The notes: generated from the sequence alone by a model not told the origin. Shown: positions 9,065 to 18,146, counted from the stretch's first letter. The stretch is 64,000 bases of DNA from Gynuella sp050296195 (GCF_050296195.1 NZ_JBNKRB010000019.1); one strand, 5' to 3'. A program made the numbers and translations.

Positions 9065-9553
9065 TTAGGTTTCGGAAAGATCAAAATAACGGAACCATTT
9101 TTCTCGGTCAGATTCTGGCATCTGATCACTGGGGCTTACCTGCATGCTGCCAGGCAAAATTTCTTCGCCACATTGATCACATACGACTTTCGCGTGACTG
9201 GTTTTACCACACGTATGAGTAAACGTTATAGGACCACTACCGCCATACAACCATTTGTCGCCCCACGAGATCATCATTTGCATAATTCCCATGAGCTCTT
9301 GCCCTTTTTGGGTCAAACGATAACCACTGCGAGGAATTCCTGCTTCTATTGGTTCGACCAGACCATGCTGGTGCAATGCATTCAGTCGAGCCGTGAGGAC
9401 TTTTTTGGAGATTCCAAGTGCCTGCTGTAATCCGGTAAACCGGTGATTTCCCATACGAATATCACGAATAATCAACCATGCCCATTGATCTTCAATCACA
9501 TTCAGTGTCTGGGCGATGGAGCAGGGAAACTGATCAAAACGAGTACGTGTCAT
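9065..9553 (-). CDS. HxlR-family winged-helix regulator with CxxC tail
   Basis: A 162-residue MarR/HxlR-type regulator. The HxlR core lies at residues 10-100: CSIAQTLNVIEDQWAWLIIRDI, then RFTGLQQALGISKKVLTARLNALHQHGLVEP and the wing GYRLTQKGQEL. The C-terminal 50 residues add HTCGK ... CDQCGEEI, a possible small zinc-binding or redox module. The Cys in CSIAQTLN is at the position used for thiol sensing in several HxlR proteins such as HypR and QorR. The gene is divergent from the FabB-like gene with a palindrome between them. Confidence 0.85.
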   Translation of the reverse strand: MTRTRFDQFPCSIAQTLNVIEDQWAWLIIRDIRMGNHRFTGLQQALGISKKVLTARLNALHQHGLVEPIEAGIPRSGYRLTQKGQELMGIMQMMISWGDKWLYGGSGPITFTHTCGKTSHAKVVCDQCGEEILPGSMQVSPSDQMPESDREKWFRYFDLSET

Positions 9554-9587
9554 AGTTGACCTGTGTTTTCTTGACGTTTATATTTTG

Positions 9588-9602
9588 GTCTCCTTAAGAG
9601 AC
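9588..9602. promoter_or_regulatory. Palindrome between hxlR-type gene and fabB-like gene
   Basis: Perfect inverted repeat GTCTC-CTTAA-GAGAC in the 65-base divergent gap, 16 bases before the FabB-like ATG. It is the natural operator candidate for the HxlR-type protein. Assignment is by position only. Confidence 0.45.
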
Positions 9603-9618
9603 TATGTGAGTGAATTAT

Positions 9619-10836
9619 ATGTTTCCACGACGAGTTGTCATCACAGGTATTGGCGCAGTATCACCAATCGGTAACGATCTCCAAACAATTGAGCATCATT
9701 TACGACACTCAATCAGCGGTATCCGTTCCATGCCTGAGTATGCTGAGCTTGGCATGCGATCGCAAATCGCCGGAAAATCGGAAACAGAGCGGACCCAGGA
9801 TATACCCCGTAAGCTAAAAAGATTTATGGGAGAAGAATCTCAACTGGCATATGTTGCCATGGAAGATGCCATTGCTCACAGCGGCCTGGATTCACACCTG
9901 GTGAAACATCCAAGAACCGGGCTGATCATGGGTTCAGGTGGTGCATCAACCAAGGATATCGTTGAAGCAGCTGATGCTCTCAGAAACAAAGGCATCAAAA
10001 AAGTCGGCCCTTACCGGGTAACTTCGACCATGACGAATACCGTTTCAGCCTGTCTGTCGACGGGATTTGGTATTACAGGACTGAATTTCAGCGTTTCTTC
10101 AGCATGTGCAACATCCGCCCATTGCATTGGTCTGGCTGCTCAAATGATTGCCTGGGGAGAACAGGATATTGTCTTTGCCGGAGGCGCAGAATCAGAACAT
10201 TGGTCAAAATCAGCGCTGTTTGATGCCATGCAGGCCATGTCCACCGGATTCAATCAATCACCACAAACAGCCAGCCGTGCGTATGACCAGCACCGTGACG
10301 GTTTTGTGATTGCTTCTGGCGCAGGAGTACTGGTGCTGGAAAGTCTCGAACATGCCGAACGCCGAAACGCACATATAATCGCTGAGCTCACAGGTTATGG
10401 TACTGCTTCAGATGGTGCCGACATGGTGAGTCCTTCCGGCGAAGGCTCGCAGCGGTCGATGATGTATGCACTGGAGCAATACAAAGGGCAGATTGATTAT
10501 CTGAACACCCATGCCACCAGCACCCCATTGGGTGATGATGTCGAATTGGAGGCCTGCAAAAAAGTTTTCCATGGCAAGCTTCCGCCGCTGAGCAGCACTA
10601 AATCATTAACCGGTCACAGCCTGGGTGCTGCCGGCGTGCATGAGGCGATCTACTCATTAATTATGCTGAGCCAGGGATTCATGGCGGCGTCTGCCAATAT
10701 AGAAACAATTGATCCCAAAATGGCGGACCAACCTATACTGCGTGAAACGATCGACGCTAAATTAAAAACCGTTATGAGCAACAGTTTCGGTTTTGGCGGA
10801 ACCAATGTCAGCCTGATCTTCTCCGCCCCGACATAG
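9619..10836 (+). CDS. fabB: 3-oxoacyl-ACP synthase I (FabB-like)
   Basis: A KAS I condensing enzyme that elongates acyl-ACP with malonyl-ACP in cytoplasmic fatty acid synthesis. All three catalytic residues are visible: Cys in SVSSACATSAHCIG near residue 163, His in NTHATSTPLGD, and His in KSLTGHSLGAAG. The C-terminal SNSFGFGGTN is also typical. The sequence begins FPRRVVITGIGAVSP, as in FabB, which favours the ATG at 9619 over an upstream GTG at 9610. fabA, its usual partner, is absent; the gene stands alone opposite an HxlR regulator. It could be the housekeeping enzyme or a second, regulated copy. Confidence 0.88.
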   Translation: MFPRRVVITGIGAVSPIGNDLQTIEHHLRHSISGIRSMPEYAELGMRSQIAGKSETERTQDIPRKLKRFMGEESQLAYVAMEDAIAHSGLDSHLVKHPRTGLIMGSGGASTKDIVEAADALRNKGIKKVGPYRVTSTMTNTVSACLSTGFGITGLNFSVSSACATSAHCIGLAAQMIAWGEQDIVFAGGAESEHWSKSALFDAMQAMSTGFNQSPQTASRAYDQHRDGFVIASGAGVLVLESLEHAERRNAHIIAELTGYGTASDGADMVSPSGEGSQRSMMYALEQYKGQIDYLNTHATSTPLGDDVELEACKKVFHGKLPPLSSTKSLTGHSLGAAGVHEAIYSLIMLSQGFMAASANIETIDPKMADQPILRETIDAKLKTVMSNSFGFGGTNVSLIFSAPT

Positions 10837-11166
10837 GCATAAGTTTCTGTTTTTAAAAAAGTTATGCTGCAAAATATATGACGATAAAACAAAATAACAA
10901 GTCAGACTAAAACGCTCGGGCTTGATGTCTAGAGCAAATGGATTTCCAATGTTCATCGAAATTGATTAACCCAAATCAATAGCAACATACGACGAAGGTC
11001 TTATACTGTGTAACAGAAATAAACGCAGGGCCTGCATTGGCGATCCAATAATAATTAAGCGGCATACCATGCAATAAAAAGAACAGTATGATTGTGCGCC
11101 GTTATTCCATCGCCTTGGACCTTCTGTAATCAAACCGGTTTATTAATCTCTGAGCGGAAACAAAAC
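10837..11166 (+). promoter_or_regulatory. Leader/promoter region of the YidE-type gene
   Basis: This gap holds a perfect inverted repeat, ATTGATT-AACCCA-AATCAAT (10961-10980), and a TATACT -10 candidate (11002-11007). The palindrome would centre near -42 from a start around 11013, the place of a class II activator site. The half-site looks like FNR (TTGAT), but the spacing is 8 rather than 4 bases, so FNR itself is unlikely. Confidence 0.4.
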
Positions 11167-12831
11167 ATGAGCGAAGTTGCACTCTCAATACTGGTCCTGT
11201 CCGTAGTGGCAGTGATTGGTTTATGGTTAGGAGGGCTCAAAATCAAAGGAGTTGGCCTCGGCATCGGTGGTGTGCTGTTTGGCGGTATCCTGGTTGGGCA
11301 TTTTATCAATCAATTTGGCTGGCATCTTGATGGCCATGCTACTCACTTCATCAAAGAATTTGGACTGATTCTGTTCGTCTATACCATTGGCATTCAAGTC
11401 GGCCCCGGCTTTTTCGCTTCCCTGAAAAGCAGTGGTCTAAGACTGAACGGCCTGGCTGCAGGCATCGTCATTCTTGGGGGACTCACCGCCGTGGCCCTGC
11501 ACTTTATCTTTGACCTGCCACTGAATATCTTTCTGGGTATTTATTCTGGCGCAGTGACCAATACTCCATCGCTGGCTGCCGGGCAGCAGATTCTGCAGGA
11601 GCTTGGGATGGTCCAGGAACAAACCAATATGCTGGGGCTCGGTTATGCCATGGCGTATCCATTTGGCATTCTCGGTATCCTGTTATCCATGTGGGTAATC
11701 CGGATTGTGTTCGAAGTTAACGTGGATAACGAGGCGGATAAATTCGACAGCAACAGCGGCAGCAAAGAGAAAGCCCTGTTGTCGATCAATGTAGTGATTG
11801 AAAATCCCAACATCGACGGAATGAAGTTCTCGGAGTTATCCGGACTGGTTGGTGAAGAGGTGATTTGTTCGAGAATGAAAGCCAAGGGCGAACTCAAAGT
11901 TCCATCGGCTGACACCGTCCTCCACCTTGGCGATTTTCTACATTTCGTCGGCCCCAATCAGGATCTGTTGCACAAAGCCACTGTCATCGTTGGCGAGGAA
12001 GTCGCAGAGTCTCTTTCCACTAAGGGAACATTATTAAAAAGTGATCGTGTCGTCGTCACAAATGAAAAAGTACTTGGTAAGCATCTCGGCGAATTGAATT
12101 TCAAACACAGCCATAATGTGGTGATCTCACGCCTGAATCGGTCCGGCGTAGAACTGGTTGCCAACAAAGATTCTGTGCTGCAGTTTGGGGACATCCTCAA
12201 TATCGTGGGTGCCGAGGCGGATATCGAAAACGTTGGGAAACTGATCGGTAACGCTACCAGCAAACTGCATCACGTTCAGATGCTGCCCATCTTCATCGGC
12301 ATTGGCCTGGGTGTGTTACTGGGCTCCATTCCGTTCCAATTGCCACATCTACCTGCACCTCTGAAACTGGGTCTTGCTGGTGGTCCGCTGATCGTTGCGA
12401 TCATTCTGGCGCGGATCGGCAGCATCGGCCGGCTGTACTGGTTTATGCCTCCCAGTGCCAACCTGGCTCTAAGGGAAATCGGCATCGTGCTGTTTCTGGC
12501 CGTTGTCGGTATTGATTCGGGTGCGAATTTTGTGACGACTCTACTCGATGGAGAAGGCCCCACCTGGATGGCCTATGGCATAGCCATTACGTTGATTCCG
12601 CTATTAATCATAGGTTTGGTGGGTCGGGCTTTGATGAAAATAAACTATCTGACTCTGTGCGGTTTAATGGCTGGTTCGATGACAGATCCGCCAGCTCTGG
12701 CGTTTGCCAATTCCATTCATTCTTCCAGCGGCGCAGCAGCATTATCTTACGCAACCGTTTATCCACTGGTAATGTGTCTGCGAATTCTTTCACCGCAGGT
12801 CATTGCAGTCCTGCTCTGGGTCTCCAGCTGA
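11167..12831 (+). CDS. yidE: Putative transporter, YidE/AspT (AAEx) family
   Basis: A 554-residue inner-membrane protein with the duplicated AAEx/AspT layout: five or six helices (residues 1-185), two cytoplasmic TrkA-C/RCK_C domains (about 205-385), then a second membrane block (395-553). The repeat motifs NTPSLAAG near residue 140 and SMTDPPALAFAN near residue 510 mark the two halves. Length equals E. coli YidE (553). Family members such as AspT exchange amino acids; YidE's substrate is not established. An in-frame ATG at 11092 exists, but the start at 11167 gives the family N-terminus. A terminator follows at 12849. Confidence 0.85.
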   Translation: MSEVALSILVLSVVAVIGLWLGGLKIKGVGLGIGGVLFGGILVGHFINQFGWHLDGHATHFIKEFGLILFVYTIGIQVGPGFFASLKSSGLRLNGLAAGIVILGGLTAVALHFIFDLPLNIFLGIYSGAVTNTPSLAAGQQILQELGMVQEQTNMLGLGYAMAYPFGILGILLSMWVIRIVFEVNVDNEADKFDSNSGSKEKALLSINVVIENPNIDGMKFSELSGLVGEEVICSRMKAKGELKVPSADTVLHLGDFLHFVGPNQDLLHKATVIVGEEVAESLSTKGTLLKSDRVVVTNEKVLGKHLGELNFKHSHNVVISRLNRSGVELVANKDSVLQFGDILNIVGAEADIENVGKLIGNATSKLHHVQMLPIFIGIGLGVLLGSIPFQLPHLPAPLKLGLAGGPLIVAIILARIGSIGRLYWFMPPSANLALREIGIVLFLAVVGIDSGANFVTTLLDGEGPTWMAYGIAITLIPLLIIGLVGRALMKINYLTLCGLMAGSMTDPPALAFANSIHSSSGAAALSYATVYPLVMCLRILSPQVIAVLLWVSS

Positions 12832-12848
12832 CCGTCTTCCTGAACTGC

Positions 12849-12878
12849 AAAAGCCTGGCATTCGCCGGGCTTTTTTTA
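12849..12878 (+). terminator. Rho-independent terminator after yidE
   Basis: AAAGCCTGGC-ATTC-GCCGGGCTTT forms a strong GC-rich stem with one wobble pair, running into a T tract. It separates the transporter gene from the following reductase gene. Confidence 0.85.
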
Positions 12879-12898
12879 TCCAACCGTGACTGGCCAGA

Positions 12899-12912
12899 TT
12901 GATACAAATCAT
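12899..12912 (+). promoter_or_regulatory. FNR/ANR-type site at -41.5 of the CoA-disulfide reductase gene
   Basis: TTGAT-ACAA-ATCAT matches the FNR consensus TTGAT-N4-ATCAA at 9 of 10 defined positions. With the -10 candidate GATAAT at 12935-12940 and a start near 12947, the site centres at -41.5, the standard class II activation position. This predicts induction under low oxygen. Confidence 0.5.
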
Positions 12913-12930
12913 TCCATTTTGATCAATTAA

Positions 12931-12953
12931 TTTAGATAATTCTAATATATAGA
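12931..12953. promoter_or_regulatory. Palindromic operator over the -10 of the CoA-disulfide reductase gene
   Basis: TTTAGA-N4-TCTAATAT-N-TAGA. The core TTAGA-TAAT-TCTAA is a perfect inverted repeat covering the -10 and the start point, as a repressor site would. The same arrangement, 19 of 23 bases identical, occurs at 28791-28813 in front of a CxxC microprotein gene. The binding protein is not identified. Confidence 0.55.
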
Positions 12954-12975
12954 TTTAAATGGGAGGAGAGACGAG

Positions 12976-14634
12976 ATGGCCAGAAAACTTATTATTATTG
13001 GTGGCGTAGCGGGCGGTGCATCCGCTGCCGCCAGAGCACGACGACTGTCAGAAGAAGCGGAAATCATCATTTTTGAACGTGATCGGTTCATCAGTTTTGC
13101 CAACTGTGGCCTGCCTTATCACATTGGTGGAGAAATTAAGGAACGCGATGCTTTACTGGTGCAGACTCCGGAATCGATGAACGCCCGGTTTAATCTGGAT
13201 ATTCGTATCCAGACAGAAATCCTGGCCATTGATCCGGTCCAGCAAACCGTCCAGGCCCGTGAACTGAACAGCGGCAGGGAATATCAGGAGTCCTACGACG
13301 ATTTGATTCTGAGCCCGGGTGCCAGACCCTTCGTTCCACCCATTCCCGGTATTCCTAATGATAAAACGTTTACCCTGCGAAACATCCCGGACATGGACCG
13401 GATCATTCGCACCATTCATATGGACGCTCCCAAATCGGCGGTGGTAATTGGGGGCGGGTTCATTGGTGTCGAAATGGCCGAAGCTCTGGTACAGCAAAAC
13501 ATCGAAACCTCTTTGATAGAGCTTTCCAATCAGATCATGGCACCGGTTGATCCAGAGATGGCAGTACCGTTACACGAAGAGCTGCGTCGTCATGGCGTTC
13601 GACTGATGTTGGGTCAGTCGGTGGAAAGTATGGATGTACAGGACAACGCTCTGCATCTTACGCTCCAGAACGGCAATACGGTGACCACAGACCTGCTGAT
13701 CCTGGCAATCGGAGTTAAACCCGATACCACCCTGGCCAATAACGCCGGGCTGGAGATCGGCCCGCGTGGAGGAATTCTGGTGAATGAACGAATGGAAACA
13801 TCGGTGCCACACATATATGCGGTAGGCGATGCCATTGAGGTAAAAGACTTCATCAGTCAGGAACCGGCGTTGGTGCCTCTGGCTGGCCCAGCCAACCGCC
13901 AGGGAAGAATCGCAGCCGATAATATCTTCGGTCGCCAGTCTCAGTACGGCAATACTCAGGGAACCGCTATCTGCAAGGTATTCAATTATGCCGTCGCGGC
14001 CACTGGCAGTAACGAAAAAGCGTTGCGCAGGCGTGGTGCCCGATACGAAAAAATTTATGTCCATGGCGCTGATCATGCAACCTACTATCCAGGAGCCAAG
14101 ACCATCGCGTTCAAATTACTGTTCGATCCCAACGATGGTCGGATTCTGGGAGCACAGGCCGTCGGGGAAAAAGGTGTCGATAAACGTATAGATGTTATGG
14201 CAACTATGATTAGAGCCGGGATGACCGTCTTTGACATGGAAGAAGCAGAATTGTGTTATGCCCCGCCTTTCGGTTCTGCCAAGGATGTGATTAATCAGGC
14301 TGGTTTCGTCGCCAGCAATGTCATACGCGGTGATCATCTGATCTGCCAACCTGGCGAACTGATGGATAACGCGCAGGACATGCTGATACTCGACGTCCGC
14401 AATGCCGATGAAGTCAGCGCATGTGGGGAAATCGAACATGCCGTCAACATTCCTCTGCCAACACTTCGACAACAGCTAGATCAATTACCCAAGGACAGAA
14501 CCATTGTGGTTTATTGCGCCGTCGGGCTACGGGGATATGTGGCCTACCGGATGTTATGCCAACACGGCTTCAAAGTGAAAAATCTGACTGGCGGTTATCG
14601 CAGTTACCAAATGTTCAAACATATTGGCCGATAG
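12976..14634 (+). CDS. CoA-disulfide/persulfide reductase with C-terminal rhodanese domain
   Basis: A 552-residue two-part enzyme of the CoADR-RHD type. Residues 1-440 are an FAD- and NAD(P)H-dependent disulfide reductase: GGVAGGASAAARARRL binds FAD, SFANCGLPY holds the single redox Cys (residue 44), VVIGGGFIGVEMAEAL binds the pyridine nucleotide and YAVGDAIEV is the second FAD motif. Residues 455-552 form a rhodanese domain with active Cys near 514 (VVYCAVGLRGY). Homologues reduce CoA persulfide or disulfide and take part in sulfane-sulfur metabolism. GGAGGAG precedes the ATG at 12976. The promoter carries an FNR-like site and a palindrome shared with the gene at 28841. Confidence 0.9.
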   Translation: MARKLIIIGGVAGGASAAARARRLSEEAEIIIFERDRFISFANCGLPYHIGGEIKERDALLVQTPESMNARFNLDIRIQTEILAIDPVQQTVQARELNSGREYQESYDDLILSPGARPFVPPIPGIPNDKTFTLRNIPDMDRIIRTIHMDAPKSAVVIGGGFIGVEMAEALVQQNIETSLIELSNQIMAPVDPEMAVPLHEELRRHGVRLMLGQSVESMDVQDNALHLTLQNGNTVTTDLLILAIGVKPDTTLANNAGLEIGPRGGILVNERMETSVPHIYAVGDAIEVKDFISQEPALVPLAGPANRQGRIAADNIFGRQSQYGNTQGTAICKVFNYAVAATGSNEKALRRRGARYEKIYVHGADHATYYPGAKTIAFKLLFDPNDGRILGAQAVGEKGVDKRIDVMATMIRAGMTVFDMEEAELCYAPPFGSAKDVINQAGFVASNVIRGDHLICQPGELMDNAQDMLILDVRNADEVSACGEIEHAVNIPLPTLRQQLDQLPKDRTIVVYCAVGLRGYVAYRMLCQHGFKVKNLTGGYRSYQMFKHIGR

Positions 14635-14894
14635 CAGGTCAGGCGCCACTGCCCCTATAACACATTCCTCAGAGTGGCATTGAATTTAATTCAGTGTCAC
14701 TCAACCTCCTACGAACGACCTACCAGGATGATTCGCCGCTGGCGGGCATTACATTTGTTTCTTCGTGTTTTTCCAGCGCTTATTGATAGATGTCATATAC
14801 TAACCTTATTGGCTGTGACATGTTGCTGAGGTACCAGGCCACCAGGTTGATACTTTCAACCTACAAAACAACAATAATACATAGACGGTCCATC

Positions 14895-16307
14895 ATGAAT
14901 ATACTGATCAAACTGGCCATAGGCCTTGGCATTCCTTTTATTATTATTCTGATTCCCCCGGAGGCGTATCCCATTACCGGCATGACGGTGGTAGAAACCA
15001 GAGTCATCGCCATTTTCATGCTGGCAGCATTATTCTGGGTACTTGAACCCATTCCCATTTATGCCACATCGCTGCTGGTCATCCTGTTGGAACTGATCAC
15101 ACTATCAGATAAAGGCTTTAAACCTCTGGTTAAGTCGAATACGGACAATTTCGGCACTCTGGTCAGTTATAAAGCAATCATGGCAACTTTCGCATCCCCA
15201 ATCATTATTCTCTTTCTAGGTGGTTTCTTTCTGGCAATGGCCGCCACGAAGTACCGGCTTGATCAAAATCTTGCCAGAGTTTTACTTAAACCATTTGGCA
15301 GCAATCCGAAATTTGTCATGCTTGGACTGATGCTCATTACCGCTGTATTTTCAATGTTTATGAGCAATACTGCCACTACTGCCATGATGTTATCCATTCT
15401 GGTTCCAGTACTGGCTGTTTTTGAAAACAATGACCGGGGCCGCATTGCGTTTTCGCTGGCCATTCCATTTGCCGCCAATGTAGGTGGCATAGGCACTCCT
15501 ATCGGTACGCCACCCAACGCTATCGCACTTAAGTATCTGACTGGTGAACACGCTATTAGTTTTGGGGCATGGATGGCGTTTGCCGTTCCTTATGTCGTTA
15601 TCATGCTGTTCATTGCCTGGATATTGTTGATCGTTTTTTATCCACCCGCTCCCAGAGCATTCAAACTCACCATCAAAGGGAAATTTCTAAAAACCCCGCA
15701 AGCTCTTATTGTCTACATAACATTTGCGATCACGATTCTGCTCTGGTTGACAGATTTCCTGCATGGAATGAACAGCTACGTCGTCGCCATGATCCCTGTG
15801 GCCGTGTTCTCAGTGACATCAATCATTACTAAAGAAGATCTAAAACGCATCAGTTGGGACGTTCTTTGGCTGGTTTCTGGCGGTATCGCGTTGGGACTGG
15901 CATTGGAACAGAGCGGGTTGGCTCAACACGTTGTTCACAGCATTCCATTTGAGCGATTCTCCCCATTAATCATTATATTTATGGTCAGTGTGGTTGCCTT
16001 GCTAATGGCTAATTTCATGTCTCATACGGCTACTGCCAACTTATTATTACCACTGGTGGCTGCTCTGGGAACGTCTCTTGCCGGGCTGGAAAATTTTGAC
16101 AGTATGAAAACACTTCTGCTGAGTGTCACATTTGCATGCTCTTTGGGAATGTCGCTGCCAATCAGTACTCCTCCCAATGCTCTGGCTTTTGCTACCGGCA
16201 ACTGCGAAACCAGGGATATGGCACGCATGGGTGTCAGTATCGGCATCATTGGCATACTAATGAGTTTCTTGATGATCTATCTATTGAAAATGATTAATTT
16301 CCTATGA
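14895..16307 (+). CDS. SLC13/DASS-family anion permease
   Basis: A 470-residue inner-membrane permease of the divalent anion:sodium symporter family. The two inverted halves carry the substrate and cation motifs: MSNTATTAMM and GTPIGTPPNAI in the first, MSHTATANLLLPL and ISTPPNALAFATG in the second. The second motif has SHT instead of the SNT seen in VcINDY. Likely substrates are dicarboxylates, sulfate or a related anion; the sequence does not decide. I chose the ATG at 14895 because hydrophobic family sequence begins there; an ATG at 14790 would add an unrelated leader. The next gene overlaps its stop by ATGA, implying translational coupling to the sensor kinase. Confidence 0.85.
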   Translation: MNILIKLAIGLGIPFIIILIPPEAYPITGMTVVETRVIAIFMLAALFWVLEPIPIYATSLLVILLELITLSDKGFKPLVKSNTDNFGTLVSYKAIMATFASPIIILFLGGFFLAMAATKYRLDQNLARVLLKPFGSNPKFVMLGLMLITAVFSMFMSNTATTAMMLSILVPVLAVFENNDRGRIAFSLAIPFAANVGGIGTPIGTPPNAIALKYLTGEHAISFGAWMAFAVPYVVIMLFIAWILLIVFYPPAPRAFKLTIKGKFLKTPQALIVYITFAITILLWLTDFLHGMNSYVVAMIPVAVFSVTSIITKEDLKRISWDVLWLVSGGIALGLALEQSGLAQHVVHSIPFERFSPLIIIFMVSVVALLMANFMSHTATANLLLPLVAALGTSLAGLENFDSMKTLLLSVTFACSLGMSLPISTPPNALAFATGNCETRDMARMGVSIGIIGILMSFLMIYLLKMINFL

Positions 16308-17650
16308 CTCAAAGACTCACGGTTCAACAGATCAAGGAAAAATATTTCTCTGATCCTGACAAGGTTATTCAAGTCCGGGCAGGTGAGATTCTGTACGATG
16401 AACTGGCTTACAACCAACGTCTTTATATTGTTTTAAGCGGTTGTATTACCGGATATATGTCCAACCGTTTTGGCGATGAATATAAGATCTTCGAAAGTAT
16501 CAGAGATCAATTTGTCGGCGTGCACTCGTTCTTTTCTGAAGATCATCAGAGCTATGCCAAAATCGTTGCCAGCACCGACGCCACGCTGGCCTATATCGAG
16601 GCCGATGAATTTCAGGACCGCATGCTGGATCACGAATTTTCCAGCTTTGTGGTTTCCCTGGCCCTGAGCGAACTCTCAGCCCGCCAACGATTTGCCCGCA
16701 AAGAGGCTTTCGAGAAACAGGAAAGCATGAAACGACTGATGCAGGCGGACAAAATGGCCACTCTCGGGCAGATGGCGGCAGGTCTCGCCCATGAACTCAA
16801 TAATGCCGTTGGCGTGCTGGCCAGCAAAACCACCTGGCTGGCAGAAATTGTCGCCGAATATTTGAACGAAAAAGATGCACATCGGATGTTCCCGTTTTTT
16901 GAACAGGGGCTGCACCGCGGGCAATATTTATCCAGTTCCGAAGTACGCCGTAACCGTCAGCAGTTTGAACACGAGCTAAAATTTGATCATGCCCTGGCAC
17001 GGAAAATTGCCAAAACCGGCTTGGCCGCCGGCGAGCTAAAATCTTTAGGCACCAAAGATCTGCGCAAAGCCGCTGAACGGGTAGTGTACTACTGGGAAAT
17101 TGGTGCGGCTTTTTATGATATGGGCATCGCTGCCCGTCAGGCGACTCACGTAGTCAGTTCTGTACGGCAACTGGGCGCTCGCCACCGACAACACCACGAT
17201 GGTGTGGAAGTTAACAAAAGTCTGCATGAGGCACTGGCTATTTTAAGCAGCATGCTTAAAAACATTCGTTTGGAACTCAAAATCGAAGATCCGTTACCCG
17301 AAGTGTTTGGTAGTGGCGGCGAATTGATGCAGGTATTCGTGAATTTAATCAAGAATGCAGCGGAAAGCGTGACCGCCAACAACACAGAATCACCGACACT
17401 ATGGGTTTGTTCTCACCTTAACCAGAAACAGATAGAAGTTACAATCAAGGACAATGGGCCGGGTATTCCGAAATCCATTCAACACAAAATCTTCCGCCCA
17501 AACGTATCCACTAAAGTGGAGGGATTATCGTTTGGGCTTGGACTCGGGCTCTCCATTGTTCAACGCCTGGTGGAGGGACATGGAGGTTCGATAGAACTGA
17601 ACAGTGAACCAGGCAATACAGAATTCAAAGTCATACTACCGGTGAATTAA
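16304..17650 (+). CDS. Soluble sensor histidine kinase with N-terminal cNMP-binding-like domain
   Basis: A 448-residue protein with no membrane segments. Residues 15-120 form a CRP-like cyclic-nucleotide-binding fold (RAGEILYDEL, YIVLSGCITGY, IRDQFVGVHSFF, ATLAYIEADEF). A coiled linker leads to the phosphoacceptor motif AAGLAHELNNAVG with His163. An unusually long insert (about residues 185-290) separates it from the catalytic domain, which has the N box VFVNLIKNAAES, G1 DNGPGIP and G2 GLGLGLSIVQRLVEGHGG. The gene overlaps the SLC13 permease gene by 4 bases and is followed after 1 base by a receiver gene. The three probably work as a transport-linked signalling unit. Confidence 0.87.
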   Translation: MTQRLTVQQIKEKYFSDPDKVIQVRAGEILYDELAYNQRLYIVLSGCITGYMSNRFGDEYKIFESIRDQFVGVHSFFSEDHQSYAKIVASTDATLAYIEADEFQDRMLDHEFSSFVVSLALSELSARQRFARKEAFEKQESMKRLMQADKMATLGQMAAGLAHELNNAVGVLASKTTWLAEIVAEYLNEKDAHRMFPFFEQGLHRGQYLSSSEVRRNRQQFEHELKFDHALARKIAKTGLAAGELKSLGTKDLRKAAERVVYYWEIGAAFYDMGIAARQATHVVSSVRQLGARHRQHHDGVEVNKSLHEALAILSSMLKNIRLELKIEDPLPEVFGSGGELMQVFVNLIKNAAESVTANNTESPTLWVCSHLNQKQIEVTIKDNGPGIPKSIQHKIFRPNVSTKVEGLSFGLGLGLSIVQRLVEGHGGSIELNSEPGNTEFKVILPVN

Positions 17651-17651
17651 T

Positions 17652-18137
17652 ATGAAAAACATCAACATCATTTGCGTAGACGACCAGCGGGAAGTACTGA
17701 ATACCATTGCCGAAGACCTCAAAATCTTTGAACCACAAGTGAACATTGAGGAATGCGAATCGGCCGAAGAAGCCCAGGAAGTCATGGAAGATCTCGATAG
17801 CCAGGGCGATCTGATTGCCCTGATTATCAGCGATCACGTCATGCCAGACAAAACCGGCGTTGATTTCCTTGCCGATGTCAAAGTAGATGGTCGGTTTGTC
17901 CAGACCAAAAAAGTTCTTCTGACCGGGCTGGCAACACACCAGGATACCATTACTGCGATCAATCAGGCCGGCATCGACCACTATATTGAAAAACCCTGGA
18001 AACAGGCAGACTTACAAAAAACCGTTCGGGAATTGCTGACGCACTATATTTTTAACGCTGGCCTGGATTATCAAAAATATCTCGAAATTCTCGATAAAGA
18101 TGTCGTGTTCAGTCGCTTACAAAATAGTACAGGTTGA
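17652..18137 (+). CDS. Single-domain response regulator
   Basis: A 161-residue receiver. Acidic pair D10-D11, phosphoacceptor D61 in LIISDHVMP, the Thr of VLLTG and the Lys of YIEKPW are all present. After the receiver (about residue 128) only some 33 residues remain, too few for a known DNA-binding or enzymatic output. It therefore resembles CheY/Spo0F-type relay proteins and probably acts by protein contact. The gene starts one base after the kinase stop. Its partner is very likely that kinase. Its target is unknown; the permease encoded first in the unit is one possibility. Confidence 0.88.
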   Translation: MKNINIICVDDQREVLNTIAEDLKIFEPQVNIEECESAEEAQEVMEDLDSQGDLIALIISDHVMPDKTGVDFLADVKVDGRFVQTKKVLLTGLATHQDTITAINQAGIDHYIEKPWKQADLQKTVRELLTHYIFNAGLDYQKYLEILDKDVVFSRLQNSTG

Positions 18138-18146
18138 AGTTTTGAT

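Noticed and set aside
10961..10980. FNR box before the YidE-type gene
   Set aside because: TTGAT and ATCAA are separated by 8 bases, not 4.
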